A DNA stretch of 43,810 nucleotides from Streptacidiphilus carbonis (GTDB taxonomy: Bacteria > Actinomycetota > Actinomycetes > Streptomycetales > Streptomycetaceae), in assembly GCF_000787775.1 (NCBI RefSeq), contig NZ_BBPM01000026.1, positions 58,502-102,311 of the forward strand, read 5' to 3'. The translations under genes and the position numbers were made by a program. The notes under the pieces are model-generated. The model was not told the origin of the DNA, ran no database searches, and saw nothing but the letters and a program-made list of their open reading frames with translations. Shown here piece by piece: positions 22,536 through 31,051 of this stretch (positions are counted from its first letter, which is position 1; every line of letters starts with the position of its first letter).

Positions 22536-23594
22536 TCAGCCCTCGCTGGAGGCAGACCAGAGGTTGATGTCCGCCTCGGTCGCGTAGCGGTCGATCTCGG
22601 CCAGCTCCTCCCCGGTCAGGGCCGGGCCCTGCACCGCGGCGATGTTGGTCTCCAACTGCTCCACCGAGGAGGCCCCGATCAGCGCCGAGGTCATCCGCGG
22701 GTCCCGCAGCAGCCAGGTCAGCGCCAGCTGGGCCAGCGACTGGCCGCGCTCGGCGGCGATGCCGTTGAGCGCGCGCAGCTTGAACAGGGTCTGCTCGTTG
22801 AGCGCGCCCGGGTCCAGCGACTTGCCCTGCGCGGCCCGCGAGTCCTCCGGGATGCCGTGCAGGTAGCGGTCGGTGAGCAGGCCCTGGGCCAGCGGCGCGA
22901 AGCCGATGCAGCCGGCCCCCTCCTGCTCCAGGGTGTCCAGCAGCGAGCGCCCCTCAGAATTTGCAGTCTCCTCGGTCCAGCGGTTCAGCATGGAGTAGGA
23001 CGGCTGGTGGATCAGCAGTGGAACGCCCAGGTCGCGCAGGATCGCGGCGGCCTTGCGGGTGTTCTCGGCGTTGTACGAGGAGATGCCGACGTACAGGGCC
23101 TTCCCCTGCTGGACGGCGGACGCCAGCGCGCCCATCGTCTCCTCCAGCGGGGTGTCCGGGTCGAACCGGTGCGAGTAGAAGATGTCGACGTAGTCCAGGC
23201 CCATCCGCTGCAGGGACTGGTCCAGGCTGGCGGTGAGGTACTTGCGCGAGCCCCACTCGCCGTACGGGCCGGGCCACATGTCGTAGCCGGCCTTGGTGGA
23301 GATCACCAGTTCGTCACGGAACGGGCGGAAGTCCGCGGCCAGGTGGCGGCCGAAGTTGGCCTCGGCGGCGCCGTACGGCGGGCCGTAGTTGTTGGCCAGG
23401 TCGAAGTGGGTGACGCCGAGGTCGAAGGCGCGGCGCAGGATCGCCCGCTGGGTCTCCAACGGCTTGTCGTCGCCGAAGTTGTGCCACAGGCCGAGCGAGA
23501 TCTCCGGCAGCTTCAGTCCGCTGCGGCCGGTCCTGCGGTAGTTCATCGAACCCTGGTAGCGGGTGTCGGCCGGCTGGTAAGGAGCTGGGATCAT
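22536..23594 (-). CDS. Aldo/keto reductase, L-glyceraldehyde-3-phosphate reductase (YghZ/Gpr) type
   Basis: A 352-residue NADPH-dependent oxidoreductase, strikingly similar along its length to E. coli YghZ. Shared blocks include SLGLWHNFG, FDLANNYGPP, ISTKAGYDMWPGPYG and PLLIHQPSYS. The catalytic tetrad Asp-Tyr-Lys-His is visible in DLANNY, STKAG and YSHRFD. The ATG at 23594 gives the same N-terminal extension as YghZ and has GAGAGG 10 nt upstream. The likely role is detoxification of reactive aldehydes such as methylglyoxal or L-GAP. Confidence 0.93.
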   Translation of the reverse strand: MIPAPYQPADTRYQGSMNYRRTGRSGLKLPEISLGLWHNFGDDKPLETQRAILRRAFDLGVTHFDLANNYGPPYGAAEANFGRHLAADFRPFRDELVISTKAGYDMWPGPYGEWGSRKYLTASLDQSLQRMGLDYVDIFYSHRFDPDTPLEETMGALASAVQQGKALYVGISSYNAENTRKAAAILRDLGVPLLIHQPSYSMLNRWTEETANSEGRSLLDTLEQEGAGCIGFAPLAQGLLTDRYLHGIPEDSRAAQGKSLDPGALNEQTLFKLRALNGIAAERGQSLAQLALTWLLRDPRMTSALIGASSVEQLETNIAAVQGPALTGEELAEIDRYATEADINLWSASSEG

Positions 23595-23819
23595 GGGGTG
23601 GATGCCTCTCCGGAGGGCGCATTTTGTCAGACGAATGAACAATAGTCTGCCGATCCGACGGGCCATCGGACGCAGGCCGTCGTGGGGGTCCGGGGCGTCG
23701 CTCCCCGAGGGGATCGAGTCGTGACCCTCAGAGGCCGGGAGTAGGGTGACCTCCCGGGGGGTGGGCTGGTGCTCCGTGTCCGCCTGCCCGGAAGGTCGCA
23801 GCAGAGGGGCGCAACAACC

Positions 23820-24611
23820 ATGGACCTCGGCAGGGTCATCCGCCGCACACCGGTGCTCCGACAGTTGACCTACGGGCTCTACGGACGCCGGGTCGAGGCG
23901 CACCTGGACCGGACCGCCGTGCCGCGCCACGTCGGGGTGATGCTCGACGGCAACCGCCGCTGGGCCCGGGCGGCCGGGATGTCGACCGTGGACGGCCACC
24001 AGAGCGGCGCCGACAAGATCCCGGACTTCCTCGGCTGGTGCGAGGAGGTCGGCGTCGAGGTGGTCACCCTGTGGATGCTGTCCACGGACAACCTCAGCCG
24101 CCCCAAGGAGGAGCTGGTCCCGCTGCTCGGCATCATCGAGCAGGCGGTGCGCGACCTGGCCGCCACCGGCCACTGGCGGGTCCACCCGGTCGGCGCCCTG
24201 GACCTGCTGCCGCCCTCCACCGCCGCCGTGCTCAAGGAGGCCGAGCAGGCCACCGCCCACCACAGCGGGATACTCGTGAACGTCGCCGTCGGCTACGGCG
24301 GCCGCCACGAGATCGCCGACGCGGTCCGCAAGCTGCTGCAGGAGCAGGCCGCACTGGGCACCTCGGTCGAACAGCTGGCCGAGATGATCGATGTCGAGCA
24401 CATCGCCCGCCACCTCTACACCAGTGGCCAGCCCGACCCCGACCTGGTCATCCGCACCTCCGGCGAGCAGCGGCTGTCCGGCTTCCTGCTCTGGCAGAGC
24501 GCGCACTCCGAGTTCTACTTCTGCGAGGCGTACTGGCCGGCCTTCCGCAAGGTCGACTTCCTCCGCGCGCTGCGCGACTACGCCAATCGGCAGCGCCGTT
24601 TCGGCGGCTGA
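23820..24611 (+). CDS. Cis-prenyltransferase (isoprenyl transferase, UppS-like)
   Basis: A 263-residue enzyme that condenses isopentenyl diphosphate units onto an allylic diphosphate to make Z-polyprenyl diphosphates for cell-wall lipid carriers. The pyrophosphate-binding motif MLDGNRRWA and the C-terminal RTSGEQRLSGFLLWQSAHSE are canonical. The ATG at 23820 has GAGGGG about 10 nt upstream. Whether it makes short-chain (Z-FPP) or long-chain product cannot be read directly. Confidence 0.94.
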   Translation: MDLGRVIRRTPVLRQLTYGLYGRRVEAHLDRTAVPRHVGVMLDGNRRWARAAGMSTVDGHQSGADKIPDFLGWCEEVGVEVVTLWMLSTDNLSRPKEELVPLLGIIEQAVRDLAATGHWRVHPVGALDLLPPSTAAVLKEAEQATAHHSGILVNVAVGYGGRHEIADAVRKLLQEQAALGTSVEQLAEMIDVEHIARHLYTSGQPDPDLVIRTSGEQRLSGFLLWQSAHSEFYFCEAYWPAFRKVDFLRALRDYANRQRRFGG

Positions 24612-24799
24612 CGGGGTGTGCGCAGGGCGGCGCAACTGCTGATGGCGATGGGGCGTCAGTTCGCTCTTTGAATAAACAGAGCCGTCGGCATGGTTCGGGC
24701 GACCCGGGGAATAACCGGATCAGACCGTGACCTCGGCCATCGGGGCCCGAGGGTCCGGCGAACCGCGGATGACAGCAGGTCGTCCGCCCGGGAGGCCCT

Positions 24800-26131
24800 G
24801 TGGTCAGCTCCAAGAGCCGCCGGAGCACGCAAGACCGGCGCACGTACGTCCTCGACACCAGCGTTCTGCTGGCCGACCCGAACGCGATGACGCGATTCGA
24901 GGAGCACGAGGTCGTGCTCCCCGTGGTCGTGGTCACGGAGTTGGAGGCCAAGCGGCACCACCCGGAACTCGGCTACTTCGCCCGCCAGGCGCTGCGCCTG
25001 CTGGACGACTACCGGGTCCGGTACGGACGGCTCGACGCCCCCATTCCGGTGGGCGACGTCGGCGGAACGATCCGGGTCGAGCTGAACCACACCGATCCGT
25101 CCGTCCTCCCGGCCGGCTACCGGCTCGGGGACAGCGACAGCCGCATCCTGGCGGTCGCCCGCAACCTCCAGGCCGAGGGGTACGACGTCACCGTCGTCTC
25201 CAAGGACCTGCCGATGCGGGTCAAGGCCAGCTCGGTCGGGCTGCTCGCGGAGGAGTACCGCGCCGAACTGGCGATCACCTCCGGCTGGACCGGCATGCAC
25301 GAGCTCACCGTCGCCGGCGAGCAGGTGGACGCCCTGTTCGAAGCCGGGCACGCGGAGACCGTCGACATCCCCGAGGTGCGCGAGCTGCCGGTGCACACCG
25401 GCCTGGTGATCACCTCCGAGCGCGGCAAGGCCCTGGGCCGGGTCACGCCTGACGGGAGGGTGCGCCTGGTGCGCGGCGACCGGGACGTCTTCGGCCTGCG
25501 CGGTCGCAGCGCCGAGCAGCGGATCGCCCTGGACCTGCTCCAGGACCCGGACATCGGCATCATCTCGATGGGCGGCCGGGCCGGTACGGGCAAGTCGGCG
25601 CTGGCGCTGTGCGCCGGCCTCGACGCCGTGCTGGAACGCCGGCAGCACCGCAAGGTGATGGTCTTCCGGCCGCTGTACGCGGTGGGCGGGCAGGAGCTGG
25701 GCTACCTGCCCGGCTCCGAGTCGGAGAAGATGAGCCCCTGGGCCCAAGCGGTCTTCGACACCCTCTCGGCGGTGACCACGCCGGACGTGATCGAGGAGGT
25801 CCTCTCCCGCGGGATGCTGGAGGTCCTCCCGCTCACCCACATCCGCGGGCGCTCGCTGCACGACGCCTTCGTGATCGTGGACGAGGCGCAGTCGCTGGAG
25901 CGGAACGTGCTGCTCACGGTGCTGTCCCGGATCGGCCAGGGGTCGCGGGTGGTGCTCACCCATGACGTGGCCCAGCGGGACAACCTGCGGGTGGGGCGTT
26001 ACGACGGCGTGGTCGCGGTGGTGGAGAAGCTGAAGGGGCATCCGCTGTTCGCGCATGTGACCCTGAACCGGTCGGAGCGGTCGCCGATTGCGGCGCTGGT
26101 CACGGAGTTGCTGGAGGACATCCACAGCTGA
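24800..26131 (+). CDS. PhoH-family ATPase fused to a PIN ribonuclease domain (PhoH2 type)
   Basis: A 443-residue cytoplasmic protein. Residues 15-140 form a PIN domain ([11 protein letters not shown] with D19; [19 protein letters not shown]). Residues about 235-443 form a PhoH ATPase with Walker A GRAGTGKS near 259-266 and Walker [10 protein letters not shown]. PhoH2 proteins have RNA helicase and RNase activity and in mycobacteria pair with a small upstream antitoxin. The GTG at 24800 has GGAGG 4 nt upstream. I see no credible antitoxin ORF in the 188 bp before it. Confidence 0.94.
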   Translation: MVSSKSRRSTQDRRTYVLDTSVLLADPNAMTRFEEHEVVLPVVVVTELEAKRHHPELGYFARQALRLLDDYRVRYGRLDAPIPVGDVGGTIRVELNHTDPSVLPAGYRLGDSDSRILAVARNLQAEGYDVTVVSKDLPMRVKASSVGLLAEEYRAELAITSGWTGMHELTVAGEQVDALFEAGHAETVDIPEVRELPVHTGLVITSERGKALGRVTPDGRVRLVRGDRDVFGLRGRSAEQRIALDLLQDPDIGIISMGGRAGTGKSALALCAGLDAVLERRQHRKVMVFRPLYAVGGQELGYLPGSESEKMSPWAQAVFDTLSAVTTPDVIEEVLSRGMLEVLPLTHIRGRSLHDAFVIVDEAQSLERNVLLTVLSRIGQGSRVVLTHDVAQRDNLRVGRYDGVVAVVEKLKGHPLFAHVTLNRSERSPIAALVTELLEDIHS

Positions 26132-26567
26132 GCGTGCCGGGGCGCGGGGAACCGTGCTGTTGACGGTGCACCGAGGTGCACGGTCGGCGGCGCAGTTTTC
26201 CGCGCCCCTTGTCGTGCCTCGGCCGTAGGCAAAGTTGCTCGATCGTAACCATGGCACCAGGTGTCCCACAGGGGAACGGCAGAACTTCCCGCCCCATCGG
26301 CCATGTGAGGTTCGACACGTAACCGGGAATTGCGCCGGGCCGTCCGGGTCGGGCAAGGTGTGGGTTCTGTCAGGCCCCGTATGGGACAGGACTGACCACT
26401 CGTCAGAGTGAAACGTCCGGTCCCGTACCGCCCGAGTTCCATGGCGCCCCGTTCCCACCGGGGCGCTCCGGGCCCGTGTCTCCCGTGACCGTCGCAGGGG
26501 GAGGCCAGCGTCAGGGGTGGGGTTCGTCCGTGCGGTCACCACACGGACGACGCTGGAAGGAAACCGT
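26132..26567. other. Long leader/intergenic region before the transglycosylase-like gene
   Basis: This 436-base stretch has no credible gene on either strand. Near its end is a two-part stem (separate entry) directly before the ribosome site. Cell-wall hydrolase genes in Streptomyces often have long structured leaders, some with c-di-AMP (ydaO-type) riboswitches. I could not find the ydaO core here. Confidence 0.55.
26505..26556 (+). promoter_or_regulatory. Stem-loop leader abutting the ribosome site of the transglycosylase-like gene
   Basis: An 8-bp outer stem (CCAGCGTC at 26505, GACGCTGG at 26549) is continuous with a 7-bp inner stem (GTCCGTG at 26526, CACGGAC at 26542). The left side has a 13-nt G-rich bulge and the loop is 9 nt. 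The AAGGA ribosome site follows immediately. It could modulate translation. Confidence 0.5.
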
Positions 26568-27254
26568 GTGAACCGGATTTCGGTTCGGGGTGTGGCTGTG
26601 GCCTCCGCCACCGCCGTCACTGCCGTCGGAGCCGTGGTCGGCGTCGCCTCTGGCGACACCCAGCCCACCGTGCAGACCGCCGATGTCGCAGGATCCACTC
26701 TCTTCGCCGATATCCCGTCGGGCGAGCAGGCCCAGACGGTGAGCGAGAACATCGCCATGCAGGCCGACGCCCAGCAGGCGTCCGCCACCGCCGCCGCGCA
26801 GAAGGCCGCCGCCGAGGCCGCCCGGATCAAGGCCGCGCAGGTCGCCAAGGCCAAGTCCGACGCGGACAAGGCCGCAGCCGCCGCGAAGGCCGCCAAGGCG
26901 CACGCCGACGAGGTGGCCGCCGCGAGCCGTGCCGCCGCCCGCGCCGCCGTCACCCAGACCTACAGCGCCGGGTCCGCGCAGGCCATAGCGCAGTCGATCG
27001 TCCCCGCCTCGCAGTTCTCCTGCTTCAGCAACATCGTCGAGCGCGAGAGCGGCTGGGACTACACCGCCACCAACGCCAGCTCCGGTGCGTACGGCCTGGT
27101 CCAGGCCCTGCCGGGGGACAAGATGGCCTCGGCGGGATCGGACTGGCGCACCAACCCGGCGACCCAGATCAAGTGGGGCCTCAGCTACATGGACTCCCGC
27201 TACGGCAGCCCCTGCGACGCCTGGGCCTACTGGCAGGTCCACCAGTCGTACTGA
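26568..27254 (+). CDS. Secreted lytic-transglycosylase-like (SLT/APF-type) cell-wall protein
   Basis: A 228-residue exported protein. An N-terminal signal segment (residues 1-27) precedes an Ala/Lys/Asp-rich predicted coiled coil at 60-130. A C-terminal lysozyme-like domain follows (SCFSNIVERESGWDYTATNASSGAYGLVQALP), with catalytic Glu in ERESGW and an AYWQVHQSY end. It resembles small SLT/aggregation-promoting-factor proteins that bind or cleave peptidoglycan. The GTG at 26568 has AAGGA 6 nt upstream. Confidence 0.88.
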   Translation: MNRISVRGVAVASATAVTAVGAVVGVASGDTQPTVQTADVAGSTLFADIPSGEQAQTVSENIAMQADAQQASATAAAQKAAAEAARIKAAQVAKAKSDADKAAAAAKAAKAHADEVAAASRAAARAAVTQTYSAGSAQAIAQSIVPASQFSCFSNIVERESGWDYTATNASSGAYGLVQALPGDKMASAGSDWRTNPATQIKWGLSYMDSRYGSPCDAWAYWQVHQSY

Positions 27255-27606
27255 CGCGCAGGCCGGACGGCGCGCCCGCGGCCCCGCAGACATGTTGAAG
27301 CCCCCGATCCCTGTCCGATCGGGGGCTTCGATACATCTCCCACGGAACGGCCGCCGTGTGCGGAGCGGCCTCGATGCTGGTCGTCCCCTGATCCCTGTCC
27401 GGCTAAACCCATAAAGCCGAGAATGACCCGATTTTCCGATCGGCTGTCGAAAGATGACCGGCTCGGCTTTCGGGTGGGCCGCCCCGCTCTCGTTCGTGAG
27501 CACCGGGTACCGTTCGGTTCCAAGCCCTCGGAACTCTCGGAGCCCTCAGGGGCCGGAACGGGCGGGCGTGAGCAGGCTTCATCGGTGTGAAGGGGCGGGG
27601 CGGGCG
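27255..27606. other. Intergenic region with terminator before the AI-2E-family gene
   Basis: These 352 bases contain the terminator at 27297-27329, a 12-bp direct repeat GATCCCTGTCCG (27306-27317 and 27390-27401), and an AT-richer stretch near 27400-27450 that may hold the promoter of the next gene. No gene is supported. Confidence 0.6.
27297..27329 (+). terminator. Hairpin terminator after the transglycosylase-like gene
   Basis: A perfect 13-bp stem (27297-27309 with 27317-27329) around a 7-nt loop, 42 nt past the stop codon. Confidence 0.9.
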
Positions 27607-28959
27607 ATGCCAGGCGAGCAGCAGAGGGGACCGGCGGAGTGGGGGGCGTCCCTGCTGTCGCGGATCACCGCGCGGCTGGAGCACCGGCGCCGTGAGGTCG
27701 AGGCCGACGTCAGGGTGGTGGAGCACCGCAACGACCCGCCGCCGCCGGTGGCGGTCCTCCCCCCGGTGGAGAACGGGCTGTCGCACTATCCCGCCAGGCC
27801 CACCAGCCCGACCGAGGCGGTGCCCTGGTCACTCAGGGTGACCGCAGAGCTGATGTGGCGGCTGCTGATCGTCGGCGCCGGCGTCTATGTGCTGTTCCGC
27901 GTGGTCCAGACCCTGCGCATCGTCGCCTTCGCCTTCGTGGCGGCGCTGCTGATCAGCGCGCTGCTGCAGCCCACCGTGGCCTGGCTGCGGCGGCACGGGG
28001 TGCCCAGGGGGCTGGCCGCGGCGATGACCTTCATCGGCGGTCTGATCGGCATCGGCCTGGTCGGCTGGTTCGTCGGCTGGCAGGTGACGACCAACCTCAA
28101 CGAGGTCACCGGCAAGGTCCAGAACGGCATCTCGCAGATCCGGACCTGGCTGACCCACGGCCCGATGCATCTGACCGACAAGCAGATCAACGAGTTCGCC
28201 GGGCAGCTGTCCAAGGCGATCGGCACCAACAGCGACCAGATCACCTCCTTCGGCTTCTCCACCGTCGGCGTCGTGATCGAGATCCTGACCGGCGTCTTCC
28301 TGGCGGCGTTCTGCACCTTCTTCCTGATCTACGACGGCGAGCGGATCTGGGGCTGGCTGCTCCGGCTGTTCCCGCCCGGCGCCCGCCGCGGGATGGCCGG
28401 GGCCGGGCCCCGGGCCTGGTCCACGCTGACCGCGTATGTGCGCGGCACGGTGCTGGTGGCGTTCATCGACTCGGTGTCGATCGGCATAGGCATCTATCTG
28501 CTCGGGGTGCCGCTGGCGCTGCCGATCTCGGTGCTGATCTTCCTCGGCGCGTTCGTCCCGCTGGTCGGCGCGCTGGTCACCGGCACCGTGGCGGTGCTGA
28601 TCGGGCTGGTGACCAACGGGGTGTTCACCGCGGCCATGGTGCTGGCGGTGCTGCTGGCGGTGCAGCAGATCGAGGGGCATCTGCTGCAGCCGCTGATCCT
28701 GGGCCGCGCGGTCCGGGTGCACCCCATCGCGGTGGTGCTCTCGGTGACCATCGGCTCGGTGGTCGGCGGCATCGGCGGCGCGGTGGTGGCCGTCCCCCTG
28801 GTCGCCGTCACCAACACCACCGTCGGCTACCTCAAGACCCGCCAGCACGTCGACGAGGACGTCCGCGCCGCGCTCCTGGCGGCGGAATTCCAGGGGCGCG
28901 GGACCGAGTCCGACCAACTGGGCGCGCGACCAGCCGGAACAGAGGCGGAACAGATCTAG
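27607..28959 (+). CDS. AI-2E family transporter (PerM/TqsA-like membrane protein)
   Basis: A 450-residue membrane protein. A cytoplasmic N-terminus of about 75 residues precedes about eight helices with the family pattern. The central extramembrane segment runs about 160-215, and the C-terminal block IEGHLLQPLILGRAVRVHP is highly characteristic. Members export small molecules or ions; the autoinducer-2 role known for TqsA is not implied for an actinobacterium. The ATG at 27607 has AAGGGG about 11 nt upstream. The TAG stop forms the first half of a candidate -10 box for the pirin gene. Confidence 0.92.
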   Translation: MPGEQQRGPAEWGASLLSRITARLEHRRREVEADVRVVEHRNDPPPPVAVLPPVENGLSHYPARPTSPTEAVPWSLRVTAELMWRLLIVGAGVYVLFRVVQTLRIVAFAFVAALLISALLQPTVAWLRRHGVPRGLAAAMTFIGGLIGIGLVGWFVGWQVTTNLNEVTGKVQNGISQIRTWLTHGPMHLTDKQINEFAGQLSKAIGTNSDQITSFGFSTVGVVIEILTGVFLAAFCTFFLIYDGERIWGWLLRLFPPGARRGMAGAGPRAWSTLTAYVRGTVLVAFIDSVSIGIGIYLLGVPLALPISVLIFLGAFVPLVGALVTGTVAVLIGLVTNGVFTAAMVLAVLLAVQQIEGHLLQPLILGRAVRVHPIAVVLSVTIGSVVGGIGGAVVAVPLVAVTNTTVGYLKTRQHVDEDVRAALLAAEFQGRGTESDQLGARPAGTEAEQI

Positions 28960-28962
28960 GCT
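28957..28962 (+). promoter_or_regulatory. -10 box (TAGGCT) formed on the stop codon of the AI-2E gene
   Basis: TAGGCT begins with the upstream stop codon and ends 6 nt before the pirin ATG, which has no ribosome site. It is a candidate leaderless promoter. No good -35 is seen. Confidence 0.55.
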
Positions 28963-28968
28963 GGCTCC

Positions 28969-29934
28969 ATGAGCAACCTGGAAACCGCGCCGCAGGCGCG
29001 ACTGTGCGGCGGCCGCGAGGACGTCTCGGCGACCCCCGTGCACGAGCTGCTGACGGCCAAGCAGGTCCCCCTCGGCGGCAGCACGGTGGTGCGCCGCCTG
29101 CTGCCGAACCTGGGGCGCCGGATGGTCGGCGCCTGGTGCTTCGTGGACCACTACGGCCCCGACGACATCGCCTCCGAGCCCGGGATGCAGGTCCCCCCGC
29201 ACCCGCACATCGGCCTGCAGACCGTCAGCTGGCTGCACGACGGAGAGGTGCAGCACCGCGACAGCCTCGGCAGCCTGGCCACGGTGCGGCCGCGTGAGCT
29301 GGGCCTGATGACGGCCGGACGGGCCATCGCGCACTCCGAGCAGTCCCCGTCCCAGCACTCCCGGCTGCTGCACGGCGCGCAGCTCTGGGTCGCACTCCCT
29401 GACGTGCATCGACACACCGATCCGCACTTCGAGCACCACCCGGTCCTCCCGGAGGTCACCGCACCCGGGGTGCACGCCACCGTGATCATGGGCGAGCTGG
29501 ACGGCGCCCGCTCCCCGGGCCGGACCTACTCACCCCTGGTCGGCGCCGACCTCACCCTGGCCGCCGGTGTCTCGGCGCGGCTGCCGCTGCAGCCCGACTT
29601 CGAGTACGCGGTGCTGGTGATGGCCGGCGACGCCCAGGTGGACGGGGTGCCGGTGGAGCGCGGCTCGATGCTCTACCTGGGCTGCGGACGCCGCGACCTC
29701 CCGCTGCGCGCCGCCGCGGACAGCAGCCTGCTGCTGCTCGGCGGCGAGCCGTTCGAGGAGAAGCTGGTCATGTGGTGGAACTTCGTGGCCAGGACGGGGG
29801 AGGAGATCGCCGAGGCCCGCGAGGCCTGGACGACCGGCACCCGCTTCGGCGAGGTCCACGGCTACGACGGCGCCCCCGTCCCCGCGCCCGCCCTGCCCGA
29901 CCTCCCGCTGAAGCCGCGCGGACGCCAACGCTGA
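28969..29934 (+). CDS. Pirin family protein
   Basis: A 321-residue bicupin. The N-terminal cupin carries the metal-binding block PPHPHIGLQTVSW and further ligands in HSEQSP; the C-terminal cupin is less conserved. Bacterial pirins act as quercetin dioxygenases or bind partner proteins; the role here is open. The ATG at 28969 follows the AI-2E stop codon by 9 nt without a ribosome site. It is convergent with the methyltransferase gene, 22 bp away. Confidence 0.93.
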   Translation: MSNLETAPQARLCGGREDVSATPVHELLTAKQVPLGGSTVVRRLLPNLGRRMVGAWCFVDHYGPDDIASEPGMQVPPHPHIGLQTVSWLHDGEVQHRDSLGSLATVRPRELGLMTAGRAIAHSEQSPSQHSRLLHGAQLWVALPDVHRHTDPHFEHHPVLPEVTAPGVHATVIMGELDGARSPGRTYSPLVGADLTLAAGVSARLPLQPDFEYAVLVMAGDAQVDGVPVERGSMLYLGCGRRDLPLRAAADSSLLLLGGEPFEEKLVMWWNFVARTGEEIAEAREAWTTGTRFGEVHGYDGAPVPAPALPDLPLKPRGRQR

Positions 29935-29956
29935 CCACCACGGGCCCGCGTACCGC

Positions 29957-30829
29957 TCAGGGCTTCCTGGCGATCAGCAGGTAGGCGTCGTCGACGGCCG
30001 GATCCTCGGCGTAGGGGAGTTCGGCGTCCCCGGCGAAGCCGGGCCACCAGGCGGTCGGCGTGGCGACGCCGGGGGCGAGCAGGTCCAGGCCGTCCGCGAA
30101 GGCGGCGACCTCCGCGCGGGTGCGGGTCTGGAACCGCACCCCCGCCGCGCGGTAGGTGTCGGCGCCACGGTTGACCTGCTCCGGGTTGCTGTCGGCGGTG
30201 GCGTGCGACAGCACCAGGTAGCTGCCGGAGGCCAACGGCTTCAGCAACTCCCGGACCAGGGCGTACGGTTCGTCCTGGTCCGGGACGAAGTGCAGTACCG
30301 AGACCAGCTGCAGCGCCACTGGCCGGTCCAGGTCCAGCGCCGGCTGCGGGCCGCTGAGGCAGGTGTGGCCGAGGATCTGCTCCGGCTGCCGCAGGTCCGC
30401 CTCGATGTAGTCGACCCGGCCGTCGGCGGTCGTCCCGGTGAGCAGCGCGCGGGCGTGGGCGAGCACGATCGGGTCGTTGTCGGTGTAGACGATCCGGGCG
30501 TCCGGACGGATGCCCTGGGCGATCTCGTGCACATTGGGCGCGGTCGGGATGCCGGTGCCGATGTCGAGGAACTGGTCCATTCCCTGCCGGGCCAGGAATT
30601 CGACCGCGATGCGCATAAAGGCCCGGTTCATCCGGGTCACCGTGCGCAGCCCGGGATAGGCCGCCAGTGCCTGCTCGGCGACCGCGCGGTCCACCGGGAA
30701 GTTGGTCTTCCCGCCGAGCAGGAAGTCGTACATCCGCGCCGACTGCGGGCGGTCGGTGCGCAGGTCCACCGGCTGGATCGGCTCCAGGCGGATGGCCGTG
30801 CTCATCCAGCCCGATGCGTTATCGGTCAT
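29957..30829 (-). CDS. SAM-dependent methyltransferase of the DUF574 family
   Basis: A 290-residue protein of a family greatly expanded in Streptomyces. The N-terminal signature RMYDFLLGGKTNFPVD precedes the SAM-binding motif FLDIGTGIPT (about 86-95) and VYTDNDPIVLAHA. Substrates are mostly unknown. The ATG at 30829 has AGGG about 9 nt upstream. It is divergent from the second chitinase gene. Confidence 0.93.
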   Translation of the reverse strand: MTDNASGWMSTAIRLEPIQPVDLRTDRPQSARMYDFLLGGKTNFPVDRAVAEQALAAYPGLRTVTRMNRAFMRIAVEFLARQGMDQFLDIGTGIPTAPNVHEIAQGIRPDARIVYTDNDPIVLAHARALLTGTTADGRVDYIEADLRQPEQILGHTCLSGPQPALDLDRPVALQLVSVLHFVPDQDEPYALVRELLKPLASGSYLVLSHATADSNPEQVNRGADTYRAAGVRFQTRTRAEVAAFADGLDLLAPGVATPTAWWPGFAGDAELPYAEDPAVDDAYLLIARKP

Positions 30830-30905
30830 CGCCGACCACCCTCTGTCCGTGCCTGAACTCCTTCGACCGCAGCGCGGCCAGTCAGATCATAACCAGCCGT
30901 CAGTT

Positions 30906-30934
30906 CCCTTATTGGTCCAGACCCTTATCGGTCC
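30906..30934 (+). promoter_or_regulatory. Direct-repeat chitinase control element
   Basis: CCCTTATTGGTCC (30906-30918) and CCCTTATCGGTCC (30922-30934) repeat at a 16-bp period. The first copy continues as TGGTCCAGACCC, which matches the 12-bp direct-repeat type long known in Streptomyces chitinase promoters and overlaps the DasR consensus. Confidence 0.75.
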
Positions 30935-30953
30935 TCGCCCTTGACGGCATGAT

Positions 30954-30965
30954 TGGTCTGTACCA
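30954..30965 (+). promoter_or_regulatory. DasR-responsive element (TGGTCTGTACCA) of the second chitinase
   Basis: It differs from the palindrome TGGTCTAGACCA at two central bases. It lies 8 bp after a TTGACG -35-like hexamer (30941-30946), so binding would block the promoter about 85-100 bp before the ATG. Confidence 0.78.
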
Positions 30966-31051
30966 CATTGAGTGGCAGGTACCTGCTCAACAGCTCAACG
31001 CATGCGCATGCGCTCCCGTCCCCCTCATCCCCCACTTCGGGAGGACGCACC

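Noticed and set aside
24727-25452. A 241-codon frame overlapping the start of the PIN-PhoH gene, considered as an antitoxin
   Set aside because: It runs out of frame through the PIN domain for hundreds of bases with Arg/Gly/Pro-rich composition, unlike the small mycobacterial antitoxin, and has no ribosome site.
26100-26318. A 72-codon minus-strand frame between the PIN-PhoH and transglycosylase-like genes
   Set aside because: It overlaps the end of the PIN-PhoH gene antisense and has no ribosome site, no -10 box and no recognisable family.
26132-26567. A ydaO-type c-di-AMP riboswitch before the transglycosylase-like gene
   Set aside because: The conserved core of that class, with its GGGTGAAT-like segment, could not be found by eye. 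Only generic stems are present.
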